Of a stretch of DNA of 63,247 bases, positions 44,684 to 57,420 are shown in pieces; within the stretch, counting starts at the first letter, position 1, and each line of letters starts with the position of its first letter. The stretch comes from Hypholoma sublateritium FD-334 SS-4. Taxonomy: Eukaryota; Basidiomycota; Agaricomycetes; Agaricales; Strophariaceae. The translations under genes were made by a program, and so were the position numbers. The notes under the pieces are model-generated. The model ran no database searches. It saw nothing but the letters and a program-made list of their open reading frames with translations, and was not told the DNA's origin. Location: NCBI GenBank assembly GCA_000827495.1, contig KN817655.1:26375-89621 (forward strand). Direction: 5' to 3'.

Positions 44684-45914
44684 GCTGTGGGCTTACCCGC
44701 AGCTTCGTTTCTTGTCAGATCTGGATATCTATCCCTGCTGATGTGAAATCCACACGGTGCATATTGCAATCGAAGCGTCTGGCTGCGTACCGAGAGTCGT
44801 GTTGCCGTACCTATTTATCAGTTTTGTGTGTATCATTCGATTTCTATACTCCACTTCTGTACTCCAATTATTTTATTTGCAATGTTCCCAGTAACTTGAG
44901 CAACAACCGATCAAATTTGGACGCCTTCGAAGCTCGCAGGCAGAACTTTGATTGAAAGTTATTTAATTCAGACCTCGCCTCAAATGATGTGCTTCGAGTA
45001 AAATTTATCAGCTCTGTATGCTATATGCACAGTGGAGAGGTTTCAAGCAAGTATTTTCTGAGAAAACCTCTCTTCAAAGTAGTCATTCGCTAACGCTTGG
45101 TTTGACTTGATGGTAATTTCAATTACCTCTAATTCAGTCTCGGTCTATTCAGGTTCAATTCGCCGCGGTCCCTCAACAGTGAAGAGAGAGTCAGTTGTTG
45201 TAGAACAATTCTGATATTTCAATGGCGCATAAAGGTAATAGTAAGGGACCGAAGATGCTTTTACATGCACGGAATATTAATTTAAAGATTGAATGATCTA
45301 TTCAAAGTTGATGAAGACGTGATAGCCTGAAATTTATCAAAAATGGCATTGAATAGCATTGAATAGGCGGCTGATGTATCACTGAGGCACCAAGGGTGGG
45401 GAATACAGGAACCGCAGAAAAATATGCGGCTTCTAGAGCAGCGCAAAGTCCTCTGGAAGGCCGAGGGCGTAGCGAGAGGGACTGGAGATCATTGCATCAA
45501 TCGACTTACTGGAATCCGTCGAGCTGTTCAGAGGATTGGATTTCAACATGTTCAGATTTCGATTTCAATAATTGGGCACCCCTCTGGAAATTACACCAAG
45601 TCGCCGTCAGTTGTCCTTGAGATTCTGTTTCGCAACTTGAACCAAGTTCGCAATTTGTTCGCAATTATTTTTCGCTTGATGTGCGACGGTCACGTGGATT
45701 TTTTCGTGTCTGAGTTTTGCTTAGCGCTAAGCGCTTCAACCGACCCCGGGCTCGTCCCTTGCCAACGCGCAACGTTGTTGCGACCTCCTCTCAGCAGCTC
45801 TCAACCCACAGACAGCTCGTGCTCGACAAAGATAACGTCAATTCACGCGAGTATCTCGTCCTATAACCTCATTCTATTCTTTCTGCATTGAAAACGCGTC
45901 GCCTGCTGGCGACA
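44684..45914. other. AT-rich spacer, no supported gene
   Basis: A plus-strand ORF of 155 codons (45424-45891) lacks motifs. A short block TGATATTTCAATGG (about 45210) also occurs near 28880 inside the MULE-like element. Confidence 0.4.
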
Positions 45915-46397
45915 TGACACCAAGTTATGCACAACTGCGGGAGCCTGAGGTCAGACCGCTCTACTCAGTTTTGTGCGGGCTGAAACTGGTGCGTAAGCTT
46001 TGTATACTCTCTCAAAGTGCTGTTGAATGTGCAGGCTCCTGGGCGTAACCTTGATAAGCGTGTCCTGTGGGCAGCCCAGAATGATGATACACGCCTCGAG
46101 GTCGCCTGTATTCCTCGGTTGTACGCCGTGGGTGGACACTGTTGCCTCGTTTCTTGTGATCGTCAAGGCCACAGCTATCTGGCCGAGAGTTTCACCCAGC
46201 AGCCTCGAGGACTGGACGTCCTTTCATCATCGGCATGCTTGCCTGCAGAATCCAACTCTAGGCCCCTTCACCCTCATTTGCAGGATCCTCCAAGCTCGAA
46301 ATTCAGTAAGCAAAACGGACAACTGACTGGATTCGCCACGAATACTCTGCAGTGGGCACTTTACACCCACAGTCACGTCAACTCCGCATTATCGTGA
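45915..46397 (+). CDS. possible two-exon hypothetical gene
   Basis: MTPSYAQLREPEVRPLYSVL, a GTGCGT...GTGCAG intron, then APGRNLDKRVLWAAQNDD, LEVACIPRLYAVGGHCCLVS and a Ser/Pro-rich end. The junction is in phase, but no domain is recognised and two other frames are also open. Confidence 0.3.
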
Positions 46398-48329
46398 ACG
46401 TGGTGGGCACAATGCTGCAACCGCATGTTGATAGGCATGCACTATTTAACGCTGTGAGCCGCTCAACTCCAGCTACGCCTCCCACTTCTCTTACCGGATC
46501 TTTTGTTCGATTTCGAACTTTTCAGCTTAATCGCAGCTTCGTCCAAAGCTGCTGAACTATCACCAGCCTTCTGGCGTCATTTTCAGCGTTGCTTGGTATT
46601 TTGGCGTGCAGTAGCTCGGAAGCGGTTCTCAGTGATATGCTNTTTTCGCCACTTGATTGAGTCTTCATCTTGCGTCAGTCTAGATTTTGCTGACGTACTC
46701 ACACCCTGTATTATTCGATTTATTCACGATAATGAAAGGTGCGTTTTCGGTTTGCCTCGTACCCCTCTTTGGCTAACGAGTCTTTATAGTTAAAGTTTGA
46801 CTGCACATTATACACCGTCGATAGCGCCGATATCAGGACAATTATACGTTAACGGTTAAGCTTTTGTTCGTCTTCGCCAAAGCTTTTGGCGAATTTTCAT
46901 CCCTGCTATTTTTTATGCTTCCATAAATGAATTTGCTTCGCCTCAAGGCAATTATATTCCCTCGTACTTCATTAACCAATCCCTCGGCAGGACAGGNAAC
47001 ATACCNTCGGTCTCGACATACTACTCTCGTCGCCGCCTGCGCCAGTTACGCGATATCCCCATCACACCAATGTGCGTCTAGGCCAGAGGGGCGCACACGG
47101 ACGGAGCTTTTTGGGCCCTCGTTCATCCCCGCTTCCTTTCCTATCAGCCTGATGCATGGAAAGGACGCAGGCATGCGCGCCGCGATGGATCATCCCAGCG
47201 CCACCTGACGTCCCGCCGCCACACGGTCCCAGGGCACCACCCTCTCCCTCGGCATATCAATTCTCGATTTTGGGGTGCGAATAGTGCCCGGCTGCGGACG
47301 GCGCACCGACTTCCGCCGCTAAGTGTTGCTTCCCCGTACCCACATCGCACACTGACCGTTTCCGCAGGAACATTAACACGAATATCCTTCNTCCCCNTAA
47401 TAAAAATCCCATGGATAATCCTCGCAGGCGACGCATCAGCACGCTGGCCGGGCGAATGAAATCCCCCCGAGCTTAATATTTATCATTTCTGNCCATTTCT
47501 TCTCAGATGTGCAGCGTGGGAGCTTTCGTTGATCTAATCGACCCTCGCTTACGGCGCAGCGTCGTGATAGAAGACCGCTATCGGCGTGCCGCTCTTACTC
47601 CGAGCGTTCCAATCGAAATTCGGCGACCGAATTGGCATGTTTTCTCCAATGAGCCATTTCTTATTGTCTTTTCGCGCACGGCTGACTAGGCTAATTTTCG
47701 CAGTGGAAATGAAATGCCAGAAAACAATTCAGTTCCCGGAGAGGCCATGCNAACAGGACTACCTACGAACAAAAAATGATGAAGGCGCCACGACAAAATA
47801 AGGCGCGACCGCGGTCGAGTCGCGAGGGTTAGGTAATAAAAGTAAGTGGAGGGTATATGCGGAGGGTTGGTATGGATGGCCGGGCTAATCATGAAGGGGA
47901 TCGTGAATGAGTAATCAAGCGTGTCGCACATGAGGGGGGAGATGGGNAAGTTCGGACGGTCGTCGAGACGCATCCGAGGATGGACGCCAGGATGGGTACC
48001 CAGTACGTCTCGACGACACATCCTCAATCGTGAGTGGGTTACGCGGAAAGCGACTATGATTACAGACCCAGGTGGGCGAAACAACAAGGGGGTGAACAGA
48101 TGGATGGAAGAGAACAGAAAGTACACGGCACGAACGCGCGACCCGCCCTTGCAAGAGAGAAGGAGGAAGGGCGCAGGGGAGGCGGGGCACGGGCTCAAGG
48201 TGCGCAAAATACAAATAATCCATACATGGAGTCCAAAAAGGTACCGCAGATAAGTCGCCGCAAGCGCGAGAACAGACGGGCCGCCCAGAGACGCACAGCA
48301 TCCGCAGGCGGGCGCGCGTGCAGGAAGAC
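46398..48329. other. spacer, no supported gene
   Basis: Short ORFs with N bases. GC content rises after 47800. Nothing recognisable. Confidence 0.4.
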
Positions 48330-49485
48330 TCAGAAGCCATGGCCAGCCATCATCTCGTCGAACCCGATGAGGTTCATGCCGTGGCCGCCGTCGTCGTGGA
48401 ACTGCCGCCCCTCGAGCGCGTGCACAAAGTCGTGCCCGAACTCGAGCCCGGGCCCGCCGTGCGGCGTCATCGCCAGGTTTTCGGTGTACTTGGGGATGCC
48501 GATGTCTATGGGCGGGATCGCGTTGATGTCGAAGTCGTCCGTCAGGAGCACGGCGGGCTCGTTCGACCAGAGCGAACCGCTGTCCCAGGTGAACGCGGCG
48601 AACTCCTGCTGCATCTGCATGTCCGCCTGCAGGTTCATCTCGGCCTGCGCCTGCGCCTCGAGCGACGCGTCGGCAGATAGCTGCGACCCGAAGNCGCTGC
48701 CGTGCTCCGGGAGGAACATGTTGTTCGGCGTATATGGACCGGACGACGGCGACGACGGGCCCGACGAGCCAGAGCCGACAGAGGATGCGGGCGAGACGAT
48801 NTGGTGCGCGGGAAGGAGGAGCGAGTCCGCGTTGTTGCCAGGGATGGTGAGCTGTTGGAACGGTGACGNGTTGTTCCGTTGACTTGGCGTGCTGAACATA
48901 CTCCGTAGGAACTCGGATGACTGCGAAACGAAAATACCAGCCATCAACGTCAGTTTTAACGGATCACGATCGACGTCAGCGGGGACGNGNNAAAAACGCA
49001 CCTGAAGCGTGGCTTCGAACTGCCCTTGCATCGCGTACGATGGNGCGACGTACGACGGATTCGGCAGGTAGTCGAAGCTNGACAGNGCCTCCTCCGTGTG
49101 TCCTGGGTGTGCGGCGCGCCGGCTGATCATGGGCAGCAGCGACGGCGACGTGGGGCACGAAGGCGTCATGTGGTAGACGTTCGGGATCTGGATCGACTGG
49201 TACGGCGGCGGNGTAGGTGCCGACGCTGANCGTTGACCATGCATCCGAGGCATCGGCACGACGAACGANACGGTGTCGCCCTCGTCGAACTCGAACTTCT
49301 TCGGCTTCTTGCTATTCTTCGCGCGGCCGTCCTTGTCCTTCGCGCGCTGNGGGCGGTACACGTAGTTGGGATACAACTTCTCGTGCTCCTTTTTCTTATC
49401 CTTGGCGAGGTCCTCCCACATCTGGCGCTCGGCGGTCGACAGGCTCTTCCATTGCTGGCTGATCGCAGCAGGCGCAGGAAGAGAG
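48330..49485 (-). CDS. HMG-box transcription factor (5' exons unresolved)
   Basis: After an acceptor (GATCAG) near 49463 the frame reads QQWKSLSTAERQMWEDLAKD, KKKEHEKLYPNYVYR and a basic AKDKDGRAKNSKKPKKFEF. This is helix 2-3 and the basic tail of a MATA/Sox-type HMG box. A long low-complexity body follows (proline-rich PPPYQSIQIPNVYH, SPASSVGSGSSGPSSPSSG, then AQAQAEMNLQADMQMQQEF, INAIPPIDIGIPKYTENL) and ends FDEMMAGHGF and TGA. An intron near 48930-49005 is likely. The first HMG helix must lie in exons above 49500; a short exon around 49590 (KSKKLGNQN) is one possibility. Fungal relatives act as nuclear regulators of mating or development; the target is unknown here. Five or more N bases fall in the gene. 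Confidence 0.75.
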
Positions 49486-52009
49486 CATCGCGTCGCCCGA
49501 GGGCCCTGCGAAGAAGCAGCGCCAGGCCGATTTGTCCCCCGATCTTCTCAGTTGCAGCTGTACACTCACCTGTAGCAATTTTGATTGCCCAGCTTCTTCG
49601 ATTTCGCTGCAATTTACCATGGTTCCAGCTACCTGAATTTCTGGGAGGTATATCTCCCTCAATTGGCAGGCCGCTTGGTGACAGATGCACTCTGCCACCT
49701 CTCTCACATTCTGCCCATCATTTCTGTCTTTGTCTGTCAATGCGCCTAGCCTATCCGACTCACCCGATCCGAGATCGCCTCCGAACTGCGCTGCTGTTCA
49801 TCAGTCACCGCTCACGCTCATGCCACGACTCGGGCGCAGATGTTTACGGTATGCCCTGCATCACTCCCTTCGCCCGTATTTTCTGATTGTGTCGTCGATA
49901 CTCACTCATGGCGTGTGTGTGTGGCAGTGCTGCCGGAAACGGTACGCCAGCGGTACGCAACCCCCTGAGTTCCTAGACATACGCACAGCGTGGTCCAGAC
50001 GCTGCCCACCCAAGAACATTACTGCAGATCACACCGCGCATGCTAAGCCCCCGCCATCTTCGCCCGCGGAGTCACTAAATCGGCGCATCCAGATTTCCCC
50101 ATCGTCGTGGTGCGCGGCCACAGAAACACGCGAATGCCCACACACCGCCAGATGGGGAGCCGAACAGGGCTCGTTCGGCGCCCCAGAAAGTGAGCTACGT
50201 GTGTCACTTAGCAGCGCGGGATTAACGGCGGCGGCGGCGGCGGCGTGTTTACGTAGCCAGGGAGCTGAGAGCGAAGATGTGAGTTAGACACACAACCGCG
50301 ACGGTGGGCTCGCTCATCATGTGCGTTTATCCATAACTTCTTGGTATGTCCACCCTGGTGCTCCGTGACGCATACCCATACGCATTCGCCTTGTAGACGA
50401 CGCGAAGCAACAAGTTTAGAGCAGAAAGCACGGCGAGCGCCTGTTATACAGTGAAACCCGGTGCCGTCGCCTCCAGGCTACCTGAAACAATGCGTCATCA
50501 CGTCATGGAGATGCGCGCCGACACGACGAAGACGGACACGCTCTGGCATACAAGCATGCGCTCTGCGCAGCGTGGGACCGACAGCGCCCATAACGTGTTC
50601 CTGTAGTGCGGCAGCGGTCAACGAGCCATACAAACATCGCATGAGAGTGCTCGCTCACCGTTGCCCCTCGATTGCGTTACGTCCCCCTCCGTGCTCTGAG
50701 GCGCACGCAAGCGCTCATCCCGCGTGCACTTTAGACATCGTGACAACCGCGCAGAAAGCACAGCTGCGACACGGCGGTAAGCGCCCATGCTCCCTCACGC
50801 ACCGTAGCTGACTTCGCTGATCCAGCCGACATCGGCGCCGTTCTCTGGGTGCGCGATGTCCTTAGGGATCGAGGACGAGGGCGGCTGGAGGTGGGACCAC
50901 GGCGCTGGGAGTTGAGCAGACTGTGCTTCTGCTGCGCTGGGCTGATGGTGGCGAGGGATTTGTGTAGATGAGCCCTGGGGCCTTGTGGGCTTTGTGAACA
51001 ATGGCGTATGCTTGGCGGGCTAGTGTGCTGGGGTGTCGGCTCTGAAGGAGAGCGTCGGCAGGCGGTGGTGACGGCGGATGGGCGGCGTGGGATGTTGAGG
51101 GAGACGGAAAAGATTGGCGCATGCCCTAGACGCGCCGTACCGTGCGCGGCTTTCCTGAAAAGAGTCGATCCCATTCTAAGCCTAACAAAGAATTTACACA
51201 TAGTACATATGAAATGAAAACAGTTATACTACTTACCGAGACGCGATCGCAAAAGAGCGTAAACATCTGCGCGCGGACAATGCGCACGGGACAATGCGCA
51301 CGCGTATTCAAGCACATAAATAGTTTTATCACACATTTAAACACGCGCATAGATACTACATCGCGAGCGCGGCATCTTTGAGTAATTTAACATAGTAAAT
51401 GGATGCGAAGTCCACGGCGCGCGAGGGATGTATGCGATCCTCGCCGTAATACCGTCTCTGGTGCGCGAGGCAGTGTTTCGAAGTGCGTATGGCAGCCGCA
51501 TGAATGACTTGCCGGCAGCCGACAGACGTAGAGAGGAGACGGGAGGGAGGCGGAATGGAGGGAGGGACCGATGGGAGGGACGCAAAGGAGGAAGGGACTT
51601 CCCCAGGCAGGGGACGGGCTAGGCGAGCCAAAGCAGTGAAAGAGGGAGAGATGAGGTATTGCAACACATACCAAGACCACCCATTGCGGCGCGGACGCAT
51701 TGCATGTGCATCCTATCTAGCTGGCATGCAGAGTGCACGAGGTGCTTTTAATCGTCGTTAAGCTGACTCTCATTAGTGCACAAGCCTACGACATCCAATT
51801 CCTAGAAGTTCTCTCCGGTATAATTCTTCGGAATGCAGAAAATATTCATATACTCCGGTCACAAGGACACCGTTGCTGACGCACACTTGAATTTAAATTT
51901 CTCGTTAGCGAGCATGATGATGCGCCTAGTCTATCCTGGTTGGTCTGATGCGATGTAGGATCCGAGCACTGTGTGATACGCTATCAGCAGGTCTCTTTTA
52001 CTTACAGAA
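49486..52009. other. GC-rich spacer with intron-like segments, no supported gene
   Basis: Upstream exons of the HMG gene may lie at 49486-49745. Beyond that are overlapping GC-rich ORFs (49685-50287, 50461-50811 on plus; 50731-51201, 51356-51700 on minus), a GGC-rich run (about 50228-50243) and isolated intron-like GTGAG...AG segments, without recognisable products. Confidence 0.4.
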
Positions 52010-52500
52010 TATGGCGGTCCGTTTGGGGAAAAAATCCCGAAACATTTTTCCTCACCCCGGAAACATTTTGTATTATGATTGAGCTATGTATTATAGTTAT
52101 TATCACTTCACACAATAATATTTTAGGTTCCCATATTAACATTTCCGGTGCGCAGAATTACATTTCAAGTGCGCGTGAAAACATTGTATTGCGCGGATTT
52201 TTTATTGAGTGCGCGTAAAAACATTCAGTGAGCGCGTTTATATTTTGACGTGCGCAGAAATACATTAAGCTGAGCAGATTTATTTCTCAAGTGCGCCGAA
52301 AAACATTAGGTGCGCAGATATATTTTACAAGTGCGCCTAAACATTTGTGATAAGTCGACGAGGGGTCGAAGCCGACAAGCCGTGCTTATATAATTGATCC
52401 AAATCGGCAAAAGGCGAGCCTCTGCCGGATACGCAGTGAATTGTTTGGCTCATGCCCACGCTCCAGCGGCTAGCCCGTCGAGAGCGGCGGGCGCCTGCAG
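52010..52500. repeat. left TIR of the 52-55 kb transposon
   Basis: Pairs with 54478-54966 with only a handful of differences, including two N positions. Confidence 0.85.
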
Positions 52501-54477
52501 GTCATTGCGTTCCCACTGCTTTTGTGCACAAGATTCAGTCCCTTCTCCCAGCGTGTGACTACTTGACAAGTACGCCCCGAGCCAGTGCAGGCCCGGTGGA
52601 TGCGATAGGGCAGCGGCGAGGTGAACGGGGCTGCAGGGCATGGGAAGGCCTATCGGTGTCCGAGGTACCAAGGTCTGTCAGCTCAGCGAGACAGGTTATG
52701 TATTTGGGGAGATATAGCATAGATGCAGCATATCAGACCTATTCAGCGCGAGGCCATAATGACTGCATGTGCCGGTGAGGGAGACGAAGCGCGGACCTCA
52801 GGCGCAACGGTTACTCCAGCGCACAGTTGGGCAGCACACACGCCTCACCCGGGACTCACGCACCACACCACCGCTCACCCGCGGCGGCGCGCTTCCATCA
52901 GTCAGTCTTCATAGTGTTTAATCTAGCTCTCTGCTATAATCATTGACATTGCAGCATGCGGCATCCCCCCCAATCATGGACCAAGAATGGGCTNTTCTAC
53001 GTATATCAATGTGTTATGTGTGTCCACACCAGCACAGAGTGCCATGGATACTAACTTTATGCCACAATAGGTCGAAAGCGGCTGTAAACTGATTACACTT
53101 GGAATGTGAAATTTCTTGCACCTACAGCGGACTCACCTTCACGCGCGCTGCCACCACTTCACGGTGCGTCGCGTGGANTGCATCCACTTCATGATTGCTT
53201 CATGTCGGACTCACGTCAGCGTAAATCAACACCAACAAATTGTCTGGAACCACTGATGTACACCATATCGCGGTAGACTTAGCGTGCAGCTGCATTGGTT
53301 GATCCCAGACACANGCAAAGTGCTGCAATGCGCCGTATTATCTCAGATCTACTCAGAGTCAGTGTGCGTTTGAATGAACGGCAGAGTGACGTAAACTTGC
53401 ACGCGACTCAGACGCCCGTGATGTAACGCAACTAAATTCTGTTTTTGAGTGTACCTGCGAGAGTAGTGTACGACCAAGGCGGGGTCCATACTCGACATGA
53501 GGGACGAGATCGCGCAGTACAANCTCATTCACGGGCCGCACTCCTGGCTGTGCGTGTGGGCCGTGGCCGTCGCGCTGACGTGACCCGGCGTTGTNCCTGN
53601 GTATAAGGTNCTTGATCNCGTGTTCATGGAGATGATGCTGCGCTGGTTCTATGGCGCCGTCGCGGCGGGACGTGCACGCGCGGCACTTGCACACATGGTG
53701 TTCGTCAAGACGCAGGAGCTGAAGCACATGCACGAGGAGCACCGCGAGCTTNATGGGTGCAGCCGTCTGGATGGATCTTGAATGTAAATGGAAATAAAAG
53801 TAACAAAACAAAGAGGCAGTGCNCTACCGCGTGTACGGGCGCCTAAATTTGACAATGTGTCGATTGTCGTGCTTCGGTGAATTATCAAGCGCGGGCCNGG
53901 TGCGGATACTAAGTGTGCCGATGAAGGACCTCGGGAAATGCAAAGATGTTGACAAATCAAATTGAAAGTGCAAGAAATACGTAGAGCGTCGTCGGGCGAT
54001 GTGCGTCGGCGAACGTGGGAATGCAGCGGAGAGCGCGGGAGTGCCTTCGTCGATTTTCGTGGCTGGCGTGAGCACGGGCTCATCAGCGGCCATGTATGCA
54101 CCCACTCGACCATCATCGTCTGAATCTCCTATTGGTATCGAGCGCCGCCGTCGACAGCGTAGCGCGGGATGCAAACACCCCATATCGCTGGCTGTGGTGC
54201 AAAATAATGCAGTTTTCTTCTTATATTAGCTACGAAAGAATACAAAAAGCCAGATCATCAAGCCGCACGACGCGCCGTGACAAAGAAACTGCATCTCGTG
54301 CATAAAATTGAGACACGCTTGGCCAACGTTGGGCTGTCGATTGTGCCCATGTTGTCTCGCTGCCGCAGGCCTAGACACTACCACACTCATCCATCAAACA
54401 TTTTCCCACCTGATAGACGCATAAGGCGGTAAAAGAGCTTGGCGTTGACTAGTATGAGTGTGGAATTGCGGTGCGCT

Positions 54478-54966
54478 GCAGGCGCCCGCCGCTCTCGACG
54501 GGCTAGCCGCTGGAGCGTGGGCATGAGCCAAACAATTCACNGCGTATCCGGCAGAGGCTCGCCTTTTGCCGATTTGGATCAATTATATAAGCACGGCTTG
54601 TCGGCTTCGACCCCTCGTCGACTTATCACAAATGTTTAGGCGCACTTGTAAAATATATCTGCGCACCTAATGTTTTTCGGCGCACTTGAGAAATAAATCT
54701 GCNCAGCTTAATGTATTTCTGCGCACGTCAAAATATAAACGCGCTCACTGAATGTTTTTACGCGCACTCAATAAAAAATCCGCGCAATACAATGTTTTCA
54801 CGCGCACTTGAAATGTAATTCTGCGCACCGGAAATGTTAATATGGGAACCTAAAATATTATTGTGTGAAGTGATAATAACTATAATACATAGCTCAATCA
54901 TAATACAAAATGTTTCCGGGGTGAGGAAAAATGTTCCTGGATTTTTTCCCCAAACGGACCGCCATA
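54478..54966. repeat. right TIR of the 52-55 kb transposon
   Basis: Reverse complement of 52010-52500, running from CTGCAGGCGCCCGCCGCTCT to the CCGCCATA tip. Confidence 0.85.
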
Positions 54967-54972
54967 ACAGAA

Positions 54973-55968
54973 TGAAACTGCGATTATGGCGGCGGTCGCG
55001 CGAGATGTACTCCGCATATCAGAAGCGGCACCCAGCGATCAATTATTATTCAATGGTTATTTATACATAGCCCTAATATCTTCGCCCGAGAGTCGACTCG
55101 CACAAGCCATAATGTGAACATCCGTTCCGGAGTAGATACCTTGAGGTACTGCGTTCGATAGAAAGATGTAAGTAACGCGGAACGTGGGACGCAGAACATT
55201 CTTCTGTGTTCATTGGAAGGGCATGTATCACTCTGAGACTCCGCTGAATTATTTCCATTGTCGTGATGCAACAGGTTGGCGGTTACTCAATCGAAGATCC
55301 AAATAGAGTATACGTTACTACAGTACGTAAACAATGTATTTACTCCAATTAATATGTGCCATAACACGAGGTTCTCCTTGTCAACTTTGTCTGCTCATAG
55401 GGAAAATGTTGATACATAAATCAAGAGTGAAAATCAGTTAATTTTTCCTAGACGAGACAAAACACCTCAAAAATATGCTGCATATTCCTGGTCAACTAAT
55501 TCTGATGCGTAGCCGACCGCTCAAGGGAAATCGTGGGGAAAACCGTTTCGGAATTAGCGCTTACGTCTAGTTCCAGAATAGCCAATAACCCTAAGTCAAG
55601 CCGCAAGACTCCATCGGAAGTTCCAACTGGCTCGGGCCATGGACAGCTGAATCGAATTGCTGTTACATCAATCGGAGGTCATTCCCGTTTGAAACAAAGC
55701 CCGTCATACTTGGGCTCTCTACCTGTTTCGAAACACAATTCTCCTCTGCCTCCTGGGTATGGCTAATTTTCCCTTCTGACGTCCACTGAACCCTACATTT
55801 TATGAACTGCATCAAAACTGATCCGACTTCAACTACAACCCGTCCCTGCACCACATTCCAGATGAATAAATGCTTTGATGTTACCAAAGCAGCGCCTGTT
55901 CTTTTCGTATCTTACTGTGACCTAGTGACCAGCTTCACATTTCTGCTCTGACTCCGCGCAAGATTCCG
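54973..55968 (+). other. spacer with a possible upstream exon
   Basis: An ORF at 55533-55766 (MGKTVSELALTSSSRIANN to SPLPPGYG) is serine-rich and ends at a GTATGG donor-like site. It could be a 5' exon of the coiled-coil gene at 55969 or a separate small gene; I cannot join them cleanly. Confidence 0.35.
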
Positions 55969-56275
55969 ATGCCTGCTACATCCAAAACCAATGTATGTCA
56001 ATTTGTGGCGAGTTTGGTCAATTTTTGAACTAATTTATTGTAAGCAACTCCAGTCACCCACTCTTGTCGGTGCGGTATTGGCTTTAGATGAAACAATAGG
56101 TCACAGAGTGGCCGAGCTCAGCGAATATGTCAAAAAACTACAAAGGGAAATCTCTGTAGCGGAAGACAAACTTAGAGTGACCGGATCTGGTCTGGTTATG
56201 AGCCGCGAGGCTCTGCAAAGGGGAGAGGTTCTACTGGCGCTCGCGCACTTGGAGCGACTGAGTAGAATGATGTGA
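55969..56275 (+). CDS. short coiled-coil protein (hypothetical)
   Basis: Exon 1 is eight codons (MPATSKTN), followed by a 51-nt GTATGT...GTAAG intron. Exon 2 reads QLQSPTLVGAVLALDETIGH, RVAELSEYVKKLQREISVAE, DKLRVTGSGLV and LLALAHLERLSRMM before TGA. The phase is 0 and the product is about 87 residues. Mostly amphipathic helix with heptad spacing, no other domain. The very short first exon followed by a helical exon repeats the design of the gene at 14489. Function unknown. Confidence 0.55.
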
Positions 56276-57420
56276 ATGGTGCGCATTTGTGTTTATAGTT
56301 CCTCCTCTCTATTGTCTCACTCTTTTGAAATAGCAAAAGGGGCACTTCTGTATTCTTTAACTTACTACTCAGATAGTAGTCTCACCCTTCTAAGTACTAC
56401 TGTTGCCACGTCATCACTTTGAAGTATAGTTTCCGACACTCGAAAAGATGGTTGGGACCCGCACCGGTCACAGTGTGATGACCAGGCATGCAGCCGCGAT
56501 GCCGCGTGCTGCTGGCCGCAGCCCACCGGCATCTGCCACCTCGACAGGCGGCGATCAGTTCGCTCCGCGTGTCCCTGAATCATCGAACCAGCGCACTCGC
56601 GCTCCGCTCGGCACTCATATTTAGAGATTGTCTCAAATCGGCAGCTTCGTCACAGCATTTGCTCATGGTGAGTGAGTATCGACAGCGTGCAGAAAAATGC
56701 ACGTGAGCTCTCCCAACGCCATGCCGTGTCTTAAGCTCACACATCTCCTCTGGCAGCTCTGAGACTACTTGAACACGCCGCCGACGACACCCTGACCCCC
56801 GCGCTGCAAAGACAAAGGTTATGCTCGCCTTCTTGGGCATCGAATGCGCTATTTTTGGCTCCCCATCCGACGGTGTCTGTTCGACGGTATGTGCGTATGC
56901 GCATATGCGCGTTAGGGTATAGGGGCGAGCCAAGTCGATGAGAGCGATGGCTGGGTGAGTGGAGTCAGTGACGCGTGAGCGGAGAGAGCGGGAGGGCGCT
57001 TACTGTGCGTGCTGTGATCTGTGACGACGTGCGAGGATTGTTGTCCTCTGGAATGTGCTGGGCGTCAACGTGTGTATCGGAGCTCGAAGGGGATGCAGCG
57101 TTGCCGACGGCTCTGGGAAATTCACAAGGTGAGCGAGCTTATCATGTCAATGTGTCTATCACTCACCATTACGCGTACACCAGCGACCGCACCCCACCCA
57201 TTTTTGGATAGAGGTGAGTTTATCTCACCTTTGTGCATGCATTTCACTCACATACCTAAAGTCACAGTCGACATTCGCACAGCATCGGTGCGCTAGTTGC
57301 TTTGTGAAGGGAGAAACAGTGTTAAATTCAAATGTGTACCTGGTGAGGCCGGTAAAGAAGTAACGAGGACGTTGCAAGGACGTTGATGCGGGACTCCGTG
57401 GCGTATTACAGTGGGAATCT
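56276..57420. other. spacer with intron-like segments
   Basis: Two GTGAG...AG segments (about 56703-56757 and 57129-57182) and unsupported ORFs (56580-56933 on minus, 56975-57296 on plus). No recognised gene. Confidence 0.35.

Larger units (their letters stand above)
52010..54966. mobile_element. 2957-bp DNA transposon with about 490-bp terminal inverted repeats
   Basis: The left arm (52010-52500) and right arm (54478-54966) are nearly perfect inverted copies, starting TATGGCGGTCCGTTTGGGG. The hexamer ACAGAA is repeated outside both ends (52004-52009, 54967-54972). Each arm carries an array of GTGCGCA/TGCGCG cores alternating with AAACATT and AT-rich spacers at roughly 30-35 base intervals. 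The interior of about 2 kb has no full transposase. A plus-strand block at about 53500-53780 (MRDEIAQY, WLCVWAVAVAL, MLRWFYGAVAAGRARAALAH, TQELKHMHEEH) looks like a decayed or unrecognised coding part. Superfamily unresolved. Confidence 0.85.
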
